Source of the DNA: Durusdinium trenchii
Taxonomy: Eukaryota > Sar > Dinophyceae > Suessiales > Symbiodiniaceae
Direction of reading: 5' to 3'
Length of the DNA stretch: 64,000 bases
Assembly: GCA_963970005.1 (NCBI GenBank)
Contig: CAXAMN010022917.1
Location: 573,131-637,130, forward strand
The notes below the pieces were generated by a model. The model made no database searches. It was not told the origin of the DNA and worked only from the letters and a program-made list of their open reading frames with translations. Below are positions 34,601 through 46,463 of the stretch, in pieces. The translations under genes were made by a program, and so were the position numbers. Within the stretch, counting starts at the first letter, position 1. Every line of letters begins with the position of its first letter.

Positions 34601-34978
34601 GCATGGCGATATTTGTTGTGGTCACCGCATAGGTCTGGTTCGCTCCGTCCAGGCGGGGTCGGGTAACACTAAAAGGTCCGAACAGATCGCGGAAGACACT
34701 GCTCAAAGGGACAGCCATTAATATACATGCTTCAAGGAGGCCCGCAAAATCGTGTCAACCAATTTGGATTGTGCTCCGCTGAGAGGAACAAGATATCCCC
34801 CTACAGTCCGCCGCTCCCTCGTAGAAAACACCTGGTCCTGTTAGTTCTTTTGAATGCGAGGATCAAGAAAAGTGTGTGAAATTCAATGATCTCAAACTGT
34901 GCCATCTCGAAGTCCCTCTTCACAGAAGGCTCCAAGGTCTCATTCACGATCTCTTCCATTTCATGCCTCATGAAGGCG
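31655..34978 (-). CDS. Unrecognised multi-exon gene
   Basis: Exon candidates in coding order: 34978-34832 (FMRHEMEEIVNETLEPSVKR), about 34580-34386, 34097-33998 (LMCRKHLVLLMDASRPLDRL), 33813-33713 (SCETLQQAARTVVDARCALE), 33028-32946, 32880-32731 (WVSWSKRPFLRSWTVDTTET) and about 31877-31655 (EASLAQILERKKACEEATQR, ending with TGA at 31655). The 32946 to 32880 join across a 65-bp GTGAGA...CAG intron is phase-exact; others are not settled. The final exon is a charged helix and the 33.7 kb one is Ala/Cys-rich. No domain was recognised. Order and strand fit one transcription unit, but more than one gene is possible. Confidence 0.45.
32881..32945 (-). other. 65-bp GT-AG intron
   Basis: Donor GTGAGAAG, acceptor CCCTGTCAG. 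It joins N-G-Q to D-L-C-Q with the Asp codon split as g/ac, in phase. Contains an inverted GCGCATGTTTGCGC word. Confidence 0.6.
33833..33895. repeat. CT microsatellite
   Basis: TCTGTCTC and CT runs interrupted by single bases. Lies between two exon candidates of the 31.7-35 kb gene. Confidence 0.75.
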
Positions 34979-35225
34979 CTTGATCGCCATGGGTGAAACA
35001 AGGTAAAACACCAAAGAGTCCAGGTTTAAGTGGCTCCAAGAATCATAAGAACCAGCTTCCCAGGGTGTTTTGAAGCACAGTCACCATACAAAGCAGTACT
35101 GAGTGAAGAGGGAATCCATCAAAACCCAACATTTGCCAGAAAAAATGGCTTCAACCGACCTAACTAGTATGCAGCATGCATCATTAGGATGGAATTATTC
35201 CCGGTAGGGGTGACATTAGAGTGGC

Positions 35226-35301
35226 TTCAGAGTAGATGACACAAGCCCCAAGATGGGGTCCATATAAACCACCTTCGGGGCATTGTGCCATCTACTCTGA
35301 A
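35226..35301. mobile_element. MITE-like element, family A (76 bp)
   Basis: Left TTCAGAGTAGATGACACAAG, right ATTGTGCCATCTACTCTGAA. Terminal inverted repeats of about 25 bp with a few mismatches around a core with CATATAAACCACC. Related to 47517-47615. Confidence 0.7.
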
Positions 35302-35847
35302 AATCACCTTTAAAAAAAGGACCATTCAAACAACCTCAGGGACTTAAAGGCGCCATCACAGAACCTGTACTTGGTGCTCCTCCCGGGGCAGGTGGTGTAT
35401 TTTCGAGGCTTTAAAAAGGCACTGCAGTAAACACATTCCTGGTCGCTGCACGAGAAGATCTGTCGCACAATTCCGAGTCATCCAAACTCATCGAAATGGT
35501 GAGAAGGTCGTCAAGGAAGTTCCTCCCCAACAAGGAATGTCCTACATAAACAGTCCGAGTTCCAGCCCATCCACGTTAGCCAAGAGTCAGGACCTCTTCT
35601 GTTCCATTGGAACTGTTTGCCACCGTAATCAGCACCTTCCAAGGGCGTGGGCGTTCACAATTGCTTTTTCTGCCTAACCCCTCAGAGAGTTCATCCATGT
35701 GGCAGTTTTCTGCAAAGCTCACCAGTTTGTATTCTTGTGTAAAGTGTAAAGGCGACTGTGACTCACAAAAATACGCTCCCCCTCGAGGTGTTAGTGAAAG
35801 AGGAACTCACCAAAAGTCATGTCGCATGTCGAGACATGAGCAACTCA

Positions 35848-35911
35848 CCTCCTTCATGCATCAGAATTATGGTGAGATATTGACCTTCTTCATGCATCAG
35901 AATCACAGTGA
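35848..35911 (+). repeat. Short tandem duplication
   Basis: CTTCATGCATCAGAAT occurs twice, about 36 bp apart, followed by (T/C)A(T/C)(G/A)GTGAG in both copies. Confidence 0.7.
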
Positions 35912-37091
35912 GAACTTTCATGGGCCCAGGTGGTGTTGCAGGATGAAACGTGACAATCCCACAGACAATGATCCCACCTTTTGGATGGCCGACAGGTTTC
36001 GAGCAGCCAGACCAAGTCCAATCTCTTGCACGTCGATCAGGCCAAATCCTGACCAAAGATGCACGAGACAACATGGTACTAGAACACATGTACCGGTCCT
36101 CGCGGTTGACACATGTTGTCCAGAGAAATTTACTAAAATGGTGCGGTCGGGCGGTCGGATAAATGACCCGGTCTAGAAGAAGGCTTGGAAAATACATTCC
36201 CTGAATCATCTGCCTGGGAGTGGCTCCACTCTTCACGAAAAGGCACGAGGCAACGATAATGAGCAAAATGAGCCAGCTCATGCACGTCCATGCTGGCTCA
36301 CGCAACAAGGATCCCATCATGAACCAATGGACCAAAGGGTCCTTTTTGGGGGTTGGGGGCTCATCCACGTCCAGTGTTGGAGGTCCGCATTGGGTTGAGA
36401 ATGTGTTCTCGCGTCATTGTCCCACCCACCAGAACACTCTCACACTTTTCATGTTTGCTTCCCTTCGCCTCATAATTGAATAACAATCGATCAGAAGTTT
36501 GCCGGGATCGCATGGAAGCCCGAAAAAGGTCTTCCACACGCACCCCTTTCAAGTGGGGAAGTGTATAAACATCAAACCTCAAAACCCTTCCGCCCTGCTT
36601 CTGTAGACATGTTTGGACATCCCACTGTCCAGACATGTTTAAAGTGTCATGTCGCTCCAACATCCTCAACCAAACTCCATCTTCCACCAGCCCTCTCTCT
36701 CCCACCTCTCAGCTGCGGTGTCGCATAGGGTGTCGCGCCACGTGCGGCTGCCAGCCACAAAGCCCAGTACCACCGCAGCATGGCCCCCGCTACATTGACT
36801 GCGGCGCTTCCTTCGCAGAAGCGCCGCAGAAGACGGGCTTCTGCCCCAGCTGTGAGCCCGACACCCCCAAGGATTCTCTGTTTCGAAGTGCCAGCATAAA
36901 CGTCGGCAAAAATGATGGAAAATCATCCGTGCTCTTTTAGCATTCATATAGATTTCTGTACTTAATTTGGCTTGTTTGTTCTGCTCTTGCTTTGTTCAGA
37001 AGCATCTAGATGTTGAGCAAGATTCAAATTCACGTCAGCAGGCCAAAAAGGGTAGCCGGGTTGGTCTCTGTGCTGTTCAACTTAGAATGTG

Positions 37092-37277
37092 TCAAGCCAA
37101 AACTTGACACCCCGAGCATCTTTTCTTGTCACAACTGCAAATGGTGCCTGGAACAGCAGTGAGGCCCGTGCATTTGCCGATGCCGTTGCTGAGGTAGGCG
37201 ACAACCGTTGTGGCTCCGGTCTTGAAAAGACTTGGACGTGACAAAAACAACAACGAACATGTCTTGAGGCCTAACAC
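37092..37277 (-). CDS. Possible exon (KTGATTVVAYLSNGIGKCTG)
   Basis: The minus-strand frame contains FKTGATTVVAYLSNGIG and KCTGLTAVPG, with AG and GT signals nearby but no phase proof. Unrecognised. Confidence 0.25.
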   Translation of the reverse strand: MLGLKTCSLLFLSRPSLFKTGATTVVAYLSNGIGKCTGLTAVPGTICSCDKKRCSGCQVLA

Positions 37278-37712
37278 TGCGCAAGGATAACTAAATTAAC
37301 CCTATTTCACAAACATAATGCATGAACATCTATAATCAGCAGTACCAAATGTTGATATGTCTGGTAGAATAACACGCCCCCTCTCAGAGAGTTGGATTGA
37401 GAGGGGGAGAGAAAGAGGTATGCATATCATATATATATATAGAGTGCGTGTAAACCTACATTTTCTGAGCATATATGTATATAGACCTCCTCGTTGCAGC
37501 CAAACGACTCCTCTCCCCCTCTCTGATGCCTAAAGACTCCTTTGCTCAAAACACGCAAACCAAACGGCATCCTGCCCCGATGCACGGTCTTCGTGCTCCT
37601 CTTCGCATGCCAATCACAGGGCCCTCCAACGGCCCAGCCACAACGGCCTAGCCACACGCACAAAACCTCAATGGTTCGGTGCCGAAGAATTCATGTAGAC
37701 TTGTGAAACAAA

Positions 37713-37838
37713 CCTACCAGCACTAGCAATGGCCTCTAACCTATATACTAGCAATTGGCAATGGCCTCCAACCTACTAGCAATGGCCTGCACCCAGCTAG
37801 CAATGGCCTCCAACCTACTAGCAATGGCCTCCAACCTA
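37713..37838 (+). repeat. Tandem array of CCTACTAGCAATGGCCTCCAA
   Basis: About six units of roughly 21-22 bp, including a longer first spacer. Single units occur at 24155-24185 and, inverted, at 3826-3846. The 14-base core GTTGGAGGCCATT also forms a 3' splice site at about 55038. Confidence 0.75.
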
Positions 37839-38131
37839 AGACCAATAAAGCCCATACATGACAGGTAAGGTCCGTCATGAAAAGAGATGAACGAACATAG
37901 GCCATACACGTGCTTTGGAGCAAGGTTTAGCAAGGTTTTGGGGCAATGTCTCAAACCAAGGTGTCTGGGCAAAGTCCTTCGGTCCGTGAAAGATTTAAAA
38001 AAAAGACACACACACACACATACTGTACATATATAAGAGTAATCCTCACACGGTCCTCCTTTGGCATTGCAGCCCTATGTCTAGTACCATGCCAGAGCAC
38101 CTTGCTGGCTGGAGGGTGCTCCATTCACCTT

Positions 38132-38332
38132 TCACACAGTCTCCCCGCCTGGCTTCCCAACACAGCAATTACACTCCCTGAAACAATCCTGGAAGTGGAT
38201 GGCATGGCCCCCGAAAAGACCCATGTTCCTTCTACAAGCACGGCAGTTGTCCACGAAACCATGTTTGTTGGAGGGCACAGTACAGTCGAGGCTTGGAGGG
38301 CATTCCCCAGTCGAACCAGCTGGCAACGCCAA
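38132..38332 (-). CDS. Possible Cys-rich exon
   Basis: The minus-strand frame has C-P-P-S-L-D-C, then KHGFVDNCRACRRNMGLFGG, AIHFQDCFRECNCC. Ten or so Cys in about 55 residues suggest a disulfide-rich fold if it is real. It overlaps the cassette at 38170-38218, whose TTTCAG-GGAGTG core could instead be a splice acceptor. The plus strand is also open. Confidence 0.3.
   Translation of the reverse strand: MALPAGSTGECPPSLDCTVPSNKHGFVDNCRACRRNMGLFGGHAIHFQDCFRECNCCVGKPGGETV
38170..38218 (-). repeat. Copy of the GGGGCCAGGCCATCCAC cassette (inverted)
   Basis: On the minus strand: TTTTCGGGGGCCATGCCATC, then CACTTCCAGGATTGTTTCAG and GGAGTGTAATTG. Matches 22434-22482 and more weakly 18425-18475. Confidence 0.55.
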
Positions 38333-39029
38333 AGCTGCACCAACTGGGAACCACAGGGAACTACCAACTCTGCCTCCTCAATCTTGGAGCCACTATTTGT
38401 CAGGAGTGAACCCTGTGTCCTGCATGACCTTTACGGGCATTGATTGCATCCAATAGATTCTCAAATGTGTGCATTTATACAAATTATGTATATAATGTAT
38501 AAAGTATACATGTATATCGGTTATGTCATTTGTTGTTTGCTTATCTACTATATCTATAACTACATTAGACAAATATATATATATATATGTGTGTGTGTTT
38601 GTGTCTCTCTCTTGAGCTGGAGGCCTCAATAGGAAACATAAAACCAACATGACCCAACCAGCCATACTTACTAGGCATGTGAAAAACAACTCTGGAACCT
38701 AAGTAGGCATCCTCATCTATTGCTTAGGTTTCCTTCCACATCGGAATCTGCTCGCCCAGTGGCCACTGTGGCACCTTCGCCTCCAGCGGCGCCTCCTTCG
38801 CCACGTCGTGACATGGCTCAGGGACGTGGCTCGGCTCCTGCCAGGCGAAACCGAGGGTGGAGAGGCCGGACACCACAAGCGAATGTCGGTGGCCAGAAGC
38901 GGCTTGCGGAAACATCTTCTGAAATCAACTTCGAGATGCCTCAAAGGAAGGTCTCCCGGACCGGGCGAGAAGGGACACTGGCCCGGATAGCTGGGTTGGA
39001 GGGACACCTCGGCCACGGGGTGTTGTGTG

Positions 39030-39460
39030 GTGTTATCATTATGTGTGTCATTGCTTGCTGTCTGCTGTCGTGTTTGCCCAGGCGTGTTGTCAAGCATTGC
39101 ATGTGTTGTTGTTATGTCTGGTCGTGCCATTGTGTATATGTCATTGCCTGCGGTCTGTTGTAGTGTTTGTCCTTATGTATTGTCAGGTGTTGTGTGTTGT
39201 GGTTTCTTTATGTTTCTTTCATGTTTCCATTGTGTGTGTGTGTGTGTCAAAGCTTGCTGTCTGCTGTCATGTCGGGCCACTGGCAGGATGTGATGTGATT
39301 GTGCTTAGTGTTGTCACTGTGTTGAATGACGTTGTATGTGTAATTCCTTGTCTGGAACTTCTGTTTAGTAGTGGCATTGTGCCTTGCGTGTCAGTGTGAT
39401 GGTTTGTTGTTTGTTGTTATGTTTGTCATTGCACTAGGTGATGCGTTGCAGGCGTCGCAG
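39030..39460 (+). repeat. TG-rich degenerate tandem repeat
   Basis: Recurring ATGTGTGTCATTGCTTGCTG and TCTGCTGTCGTGTTTGCC words at 39043, 39133 and 39234 with drift. It follows a plus-strand open stretch (38720-39010) rich in Arg/Pro/Gly that could be part of a decayed retroelement. Confidence 0.5.
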
Positions 39461-39858
39461 CAGCGGTGGACACGATAGGGTGGGTTGTCTACCCCAACCC
39501 TGTCAGGTAATTAGGGGAAAAACAGCACTCCCGAAGAGACTTCCTCTTCCATCCCCTTCCCCATCAACAAAAGTTCTCCTCGAGCTACCCCCATCATCAT
39601 GCGTTGTCAAGGATTACATCTGTCGTGGTGTTGTTTCGTTTTGCCGCTTGTTGGCCTTCCAACCACGATTGATTTTATAGCCCTTCCAAACGACCAATTG
39701 ATTCACTAAGGATTTTAGACGACTGTACAACACCAGGTGAGTAATTGAGATTGTCAGTATCACGGTTTGTTGTCTGTCATTGCAACACAGTTTCTGCGCT
39801 GCAGCTGTTTGGGGCGGTGGGTTGTCTCGCCAAGCCCGCAAAACTCCCCTTCTCCAAA

Positions 39859-39970
39859 CAAGGAACAAGAAGCTACTAGGAACAATGTTCGCTACTAGTA
39901 ACAAGTGCCTCGCTTCTAGTAACAAGTGCCTTACTAGTAGTAACAAGAAGCTAGTAACTAGTAGAAACAA
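39859..39970 (+). repeat. Cluster of AACAAGAAGCTACTAG motifs
   Basis: At least five variants: GGAACAAGAAGCTACTAGG, GTTCGCTACTAGTAACAAG, CGCTTCTAGTAACAAG, CTTACTAGTAGTAACAAG and AAGCTAGTAACTAGTAG. Confidence 0.65.
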
Positions 39971-40569
39971 CTAGAATTCAATTAGAACGTTTCTGTACAC
40001 ACTTGGTCACTGGTCGTTGGACCGGTGGATCCGCGGAGCTTCCGCGCCTCCACCTCATCGATGACGCGCCAGGACCTGCGGTGGAACGCTCCACGGTGGG
40101 GCGAAACGAGGCGTTGCCCGGTCCGGTGGAGTCTGAGTCCGTGATCTATGGTGGTTTTCCACTGGTGATCTGACTGGTGATCTGCCAGACGAAAGCAAAT
40201 TGAGCATAGGATGGATGGAGTCTAATATATTCTGATCACCCCTCGACTTCACCTGGACCCGCTGGACCCATGAGAAATTCACAAGTCATGTCCCATGTGG
40301 CAGGGTTCTTGAAACATGAAGCTTCGAGGACCATGCTTCGATCTGATTGCGAGGATTCACCAGTGATGCTGTGCAAAAAAAGCAAAAGAAGCGAGCGAAC
40401 TCGCTCCTTCTGGCTGCCGGGTTCGTGCTGTGCATCACGGTCGCGCCTTTTTGATCCCATGCAAACGGTCTTGACAGCAGTCTTAGCAACAAGCCATACG
40501 AAAGAGCGATTTGGGGTGTTGTGCGGTCTCTGATGAATAACAGAAATACAAACAACTACAGTAATTACA

Positions 40570-40588
40570 AACACACACACACACACAC
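40570..40588. repeat. CA microsatellite
   Basis: About nine CA units, then CGCGCAC. Confidence 0.7.
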
Positions 40589-42739
40589 CGCGCACATACA
40601 CTCTGGAGACATTCGGTCTGCAATGGGACATCACTTTTGGTGAACCATGCTCTGCCTTTTGGGGAGACCTCTTTCAACCTGCCAAGTCCTGCAGGTACGT
40701 AGGACGCCAAAAAGGATGCATCAGGAGGGACCGGGACGTGAACCGTTCCCACAGCGGAGAGCGTGAACGGTTGCGAGCTGCAACGAAGTCACATGACTAT
40801 CACCATTCAGGAACAACTGATCAAGTGGGCACTGGTGGGAGTGCCGAAGTTCAGCTAGCATTAGCTTGCAGCTATGTGCAATGTGGTGGTATCGGTATGT
40901 CCGTCCCTGGATCAATCCACTCTCCCACTCACTGGCACGAGTGAGTGGGAAAGCTCAGTGCTTTCTCGATGTCCACGACTCTACGCCAAGTAAAGTTGAG
41001 GGCGCAACGATAAGCAACGTCTTCTTTCTACATCTGTTCTACCCTTTTGTATGCACCGGGCATCTTTCTAAGCCCGCCGCCGCGGTCGGACAGGGCATCT
41101 CTTCCCTCCGGTACACCAAACAAAAAGGCCGGCCCCTGCCTGATTCCTGGAGAAGTCAAATATAGGATGTTCAGCTTCATACCCATGAAATCCCTATACA
41201 ATACATCATATTACATAAAACTATACAATATTATATAACTATATATAACTATAATGATTACCGTCATTCCATGTTCAGTCCACACTGAATATCACTGAAT
41301 AACCCACCAACACCAGACCAGCAAAGAGGAAAATTCGTCTTCGCCACTCTCGCGGGCTTGGCTGGCAATCTTTGGCTGACAAAAAAAATCGATCGGAAGA
41401 GGTTGCCGCCCACGCCTGGTCACCCCTTTGTGAGGTGAAAAATTGCGGAAAAAATGGTGGTGGGCATCAATTGGACATGGCACTGCAAACGACGCAAGCC
41501 ATTCATCAAGGCGAACGCGGGCTAACAACCCCTCCATGAGGGACATCATCGTCGAAAACTCCCTCCCTCCTATTCACAAGGTCCATGGAGCGGCTGGGTA
41601 GAAGCACCCAGCAAGTCAGTGCATTTGGCTAAGAATCTTTGCTGGAAAGTTCGATGTGAAGGTGTAGCCTTACATCTGGAAGCCTGCAAGTTTGTTTGAT
41701 TGAATTTTTGTTCTTGTGCGCCTTTCACGCAGGCTGAGGTGAACCAGTGCTTTAAGAACACGCAGGCCTGGTCTTCATGCTTCGCACCACATGGCGCAGC
41801 GGCGAGACCGGTCACGCACGATTGCCCGAACCTCGGAGGCGAGTTCGTTCGTGACGCGAGGCGAGGCACGGGTCTAAGCCGGATAGGGCATACTCTCTGA
41901 GGGATTAGATCTGAGGAGGTATCTAAGGTATCTGAGGAAGACTATGTAAGACTATCCCTAGGGTTATATAGATCTTGTATGTGAGGTGATTGCAGACTCC
42001 TTGTGTGTAAGGTGCCGGGAGGGTCCAGTCGTACCTTCTGAGAGAAGGTATGTGAATCCCTACCGAATATAAACGGTTGATTCTCTACACCCCCCCACCC
42101 ACACACACACAAAAAAAAAACAACAGGTGTTACAGTTACACTCCAAATGGGGATTTATCAATCAACCGTCTACAAGTCTACATGACTGCCAGGCTGACTT
42201 GTCTCGAGTGGTTTAGTGGACATATGTGGAAAATGTGGAAACATCCTGCTACAATATGTCTCATCGATTCTCAGGCTCAGATAGCCAGGCAGTCATGGAG
42301 GATCGAGGTATATTTCGTTGTGCCACACTCCTGTACAAAGATAGCTCCGGCCACTGGCGCTTGGAGGACCTCCAAATGAGTCCAGTTTGGTGATGTTGAA
42401 ATGGGGCTAATCAGGACTACATTCCCAAAACCAATCCAAACGCATCACACAGTAACAAACTTGCAACGGTAAGAATTCCAAATTGGATGTCAACCAGTAA
42501 GCAAGGCCAATTGAAAAGAGGCCCGACCACTCTGTGGGACTGGTACAATGAAATGATTTAATGCTCAGTCTCGCATTGACCCCTTTTCAACCAGCCAACT
42601 GATCAGCAAATCATATGCCAGCCCCAACTGATCGCCATGTAGGATTTCTGCCACGTTTACTGTATCCCGCTGTTCACGCACAGAAAAACCAAACCCGCCA
42701 AAACGACCCAACTCGCGGTAGACTTGCGACAAATCCCAG

Positions 42740-43502
42740 CGAAAAGCGGCTCTTGCCGATCATCTCTGCCATCCCAGAGATGCTCTTCTTGGTGGCGGCC
42801 CAATCTCTGACCAAGATGGAGCTCATGATGGCCTCGGGCAACCCGAGCTGGTTCAGCGCGCCACCCGGTTTCAGCGGTTCAGCCGTTCAGCCCGTTCGGG
42901 AGCCGCCGCCGTACTAAGCGGTACGTACTAAGGCATCCCTTCAGCGAGGAAGGTGTGTGCGGGGCGGACTAGGCAACTGTTTTGGTGTTCATCCGTGTTC
43001 ATCTGAATCTGTTACAGTACTCTGCTTTTGTTCAGCCGTGCGGGAACTGCAAAAACATATTGTCAGATAAGTGTGGGCGAAGACCCCAACTGACTGGATG
43101 GAAAATGAGTGCCTGGGACACTCTGATGCAAAAATTTGTCAACAAGTTTCCGCTTCGACCACTACTTTTGGGGGGATGCTCTTGAGGCATCCCTGTTTGT
43201 CATGGAGTCTGCCAGCCCCCCAGGTCCCATCCAACTCCGGTACATGACTAGCACTGAGGGACGACACTTGTCTCATCATTGACCCATTACACGACACTCC
43301 ATGTATGGACCTGGAATTGCCAGGAAATATACATAATGAAACATCTGATTTACACGGATCCCGAAAAGTCTGACCACCGATGTGAGATCTCGGGAGTATG
43401 GGTCATGTCTTCCCCCCTCTGAGTACCCCCAGCGCACATCAGCACAAGTGTGGCAGCGATGGGCACCACAATGAAGAACTGTCGCGGCGCCCAGGCGGAC
43501 AT
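42740..43502 (-). CDS. Possible two-exon gene with an N-terminal membrane segment
   Basis: The first candidate exon starts at ATG 43502 (MSAWAPRQFFIVVPIAATLV, then LMCAGG) and reaches a GGTACTC donor at about 43427. It looks like a signal anchor or signal peptide. The second, about 42858-42740, follows an AACCAG acceptor and reads LGLPEAIMSSILVRDWAATK, then KSISGMAEMIGKSRFSLGF, an amphipathic helix with GC-rich third positions. The phase between them does not match, so an exon may be missing. Unrecognised. Confidence 0.35.
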
Positions 43503-46463
43503 CCCCAGCTCCGGACTCCGTGCCCGGTGCGGATGAGGCAGGGCTCTATGAAAGGAAAGGGCTTGAGAACGATCCTTTCGCAGCCACTTTAGTACTTAGC
43601 TTTGATGCTCGGAGCAAGGAAGACCCCACCCAAACTCCAGCATTCCAAACGCAATGATGTTGTTTTTTCAAGTATATATATATATATACTGATGGATTTT
43701 GTTGGACGCCGTTCGTCGGAAAATGCCGTTGAAAAAACACACAAAAAAAACGGCTCCTCCGACCGCTGGAGCGGGGGTGCTTTCGCCAAAGACCATCCAT
43801 GTATGGCAAAAACTCTTGTGTGTTGTAGTGCGCACTCTTCCCAACGTTATTTTTCTTCTGTGAACCTTATCGTTCCTGAGGGTTTGGTCACACCTAACAG
43901 CATGTACTAAAACCTTGTCTTTGTTTTATGAACCTTATCGTTCCTGTAGGTTTCCCTCAGTTTACTTACTTAGTCTTCGCTGTGGTGATGCTGCCTTCAT
44001 TGGAGGTTTTGGCAGTTGCTTATATGATATGCCGACAAGAAGGGGTGGTTTCTGGGATGAATGTATGCTGGGCTGCTAGGCATATCTTCAAAACATATCC
44101 ACACATGGAGTGTCTTGAAATATTACAAACGATCTGCAGGTGAATCCAACCAAGGCATTTAGGTGTCCCTCAGGGACCGGCACATGATTCAACCGCTGGC
44201 CTCCCCGGGACGCAGTCGATCCCGGGCTTCATGTCGACCTGACGAAGAGCATGCTCGCTCTGTTTGAGCGATTCGGTGGGCTTCGTCCGGTTTTTGGGGT
44301 CGCAAAGCTGGTGGTGTCCTGAGTGTCCTGGAGGCCCAGGGAAAAATGTCTGCACATATCTGACATTGCAAGCTCTTTGGCAGCTAAGAACATTTGGTAT
44401 AAGGACCACGGGACAAACATAATCTCAACCTCCGCTCGCGGTTTTCAAGATGGGATCCTTTTGTGGGGTACCTCAGCAATGGTACATGTATAGCAAGCTC
44501 TCTTGCTATCTGCAGTGGTTTTCATGTGTGGGAGAATTTTGACTGCATAGGACGGTATGCCTATGCATTCTAGAACTAAGGGTTAACGCGAACATTACTG
44601 TTGACAAAGTGAGGCAATATGAGGCAGTTTTTTTGGTGGCATCACTTCATTGTTGAACAAGCCGCATCACAAACCCATAATTCCGTCCACGATTCTAGTA
44701 TGATTCTGGTCGATTTCTCCAATCTCAGCATCCAAGCTAAATCTGGCTGTGGCCTCTCCCCCACCAAGTGGTACTCCAAGTGGTTTTGAGCCACGTCTCG
44801 TCTGTCCTTTTGCTGTTGGAAGTTCGAAGACGGCAACACCGGGTGTTCTCCCCGTGGACCCGCCGGTGCCTAAGTAGAAATCGTAATGGTTCGGAGTGCC
44901 ATCCTGGCTGAGCGGTTTGGCGGCTTGGCCGAGCCAAAACCGTAGTGGAAACTGGGGGGGTGAAGACAAAGTAGAGCTTGAGCTGGCAATTCAGAACTGG
45001 CCTCTGTTTAAACATCAAAGGTGGCTCCCACATCAGCTCTCACACAAAGAACAGTAAAGAATGAAAAAGTCATTCAAAAGCCATAAAAAGCCTAGTAGCT
45101 CTGATGTCTTTTTGCTCGTTTTGGCCCCTGAACACACGGATCGCCGTGACAAGCAGTTCGTTTCTACATGTGTTGAGGACGCCGTGTCGCATCGGGATCC
45201 GGCTGGCTAACCACCGTTAACCACCGTGGAGGCAAGGACGCTACGGGCCCGGGGCTCCTGGCTTTACTACTAAGGAGAAGCAAGGACGCTACGAACGGAG
45301 CGATCAATTATTGACTAGCCCCCACACCTGCTAACTTCTTTCATTGACTTTCCTGCAATGATTCTTATCAATTATGTTACTGTATTATTAACATGTTCTT
45401 CTTTCTAGTTTCTTTAGTTTAATCTGGCTGAAACTTGCTGACGTTCACTTCCTAATCTTTCATCACACATGTATTTGCATGTTCTATCTCATAGATGTCT
45501 TCACCTTTTGATTGTTCTTCTTGTTGGTCTCGGAAAGTTGTTGCCATTCTCTAATCAGTGAGCTCATTGGTGTCCAATTAGAACTCGTAAATCTCAAGTG
45601 ACACGTCGTATCTCCTCAAAGGAGTTCTTGGCCAGCCGATGACTTCTCAGCGGCTGAAGCGGCCGATTGTTGCCTCGTGATTGATTGCCAATGAGGGCCA
45701 CACTGTGGGTCATTGAAATTGCTTCCTTTGGATATGCACCTTTGTTGCTACCTGATGACGACGATGAATAGGGACATACAGGAGAAATGGTGAGAATGTT
45801 TCACTCTTAAAAGAATCTAGTGCAAAAGCAGAGGGGGTGGGCACCGTATTGGTATGTATTGGTATGATTTGGTGGAAGGGGATGCAGTTGGGACATCCTC
45901 TGCTTTGACAAGATTCACTGACTTAATGCAGCTTGATCAACACAACATATTGCATGTTTAAGCACGTTTCAGGTGTCCTGATAGCACTTCTGATGCAGCA
46001 TTCCATCTATTCATTTGACATTCCTCAATGCCACCTCTTTCCAACAGCAAGTTTCTTCTAAATCCTCCAGTCTTGGCTTTGGATCCAAGCGGCCAGGGCT
46101 GGGGAACATGGCTTTGAAGGATTCGAACTGATCCAGCGACATGCTGAAGGCCTTAGTTGGCTAAGCTGTGTTGGCTGCGACGTCCTTGATGTTCTGGGAA
46201 GCTGCTGGTGGAAACTCTGGTTGATTCACAAATATATACAATTCTTGCATATTCTTGCCATATTCTTGCAGTTGTTAATCGAATTAATGAGAGCACACTG
46301 GCGTTGCACTATATGAAATGTTGCCTGATGCGGGTCTTCCGTTTTTGTTTCGTTAGGCAGAACCAATTTGGACCAATAAGTATAAGATGGTATATAAGTT
46401 TAAGTGTTTCCTTCAGGGTGATGCGCGACCCCGTGACTCCAGCGTTTCTTTTTCTCCGCCGCT
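43503..46463. other. Stretch without a supported gene
   Basis: It includes a TA tract (43671-43690), a duplicated word GAACCTTATCGTTCCTG (43861 and 43930) and a repeat cluster at 45231-45302. A minus-strand open stretch at about 44670-44960 (YLGTGGSTGRTPGVAVFELP) is open in other frames too and cannot be confirmed. Confidence 0.4.
45231..45302 (+). repeat. Dispersed GCAAGGACGCTACG motif, two copies
   Basis: GGCAAGGACGCTACGGGCCC and AGCAAGGACGCTACGAACGG flank CTCCTGGCTTTACTACTAAG. Same layout as 16910-16970. Confidence 0.65.

Larger units (their letters stand above)
34979..42739. other. Repeat-rich stretch without a supported gene
   Basis: It holds a MITE-like element (35226-35301), a 36-bp period duplication (35848-35911), a tandem array (37713-37838), a cassette copy (38170-38218), TG-rich degenerate repeats (39030-39460) and a CTACTAG cluster (39859-39970). 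Weak exon text includes plus-strand IDDAPGPAVERSTVGRNEAL at about 40060-40120 and an ambiguous Cys-rich block near 36700-36890 that is open on both strands. Confidence 0.4.

Noticed and set aside
36700..36890. Cys-rich plus frame and two plausible minus frames
   Set aside because: All are open partly because of an inverted repeat (GGCGCTTC...GAAGCGCC); the strand cannot be decided.
37713..37838. CRISPR-like regularly spaced repeat
   Set aside because: The units abut with no unique spacers; it is an ordinary tandem array in a eukaryotic context.
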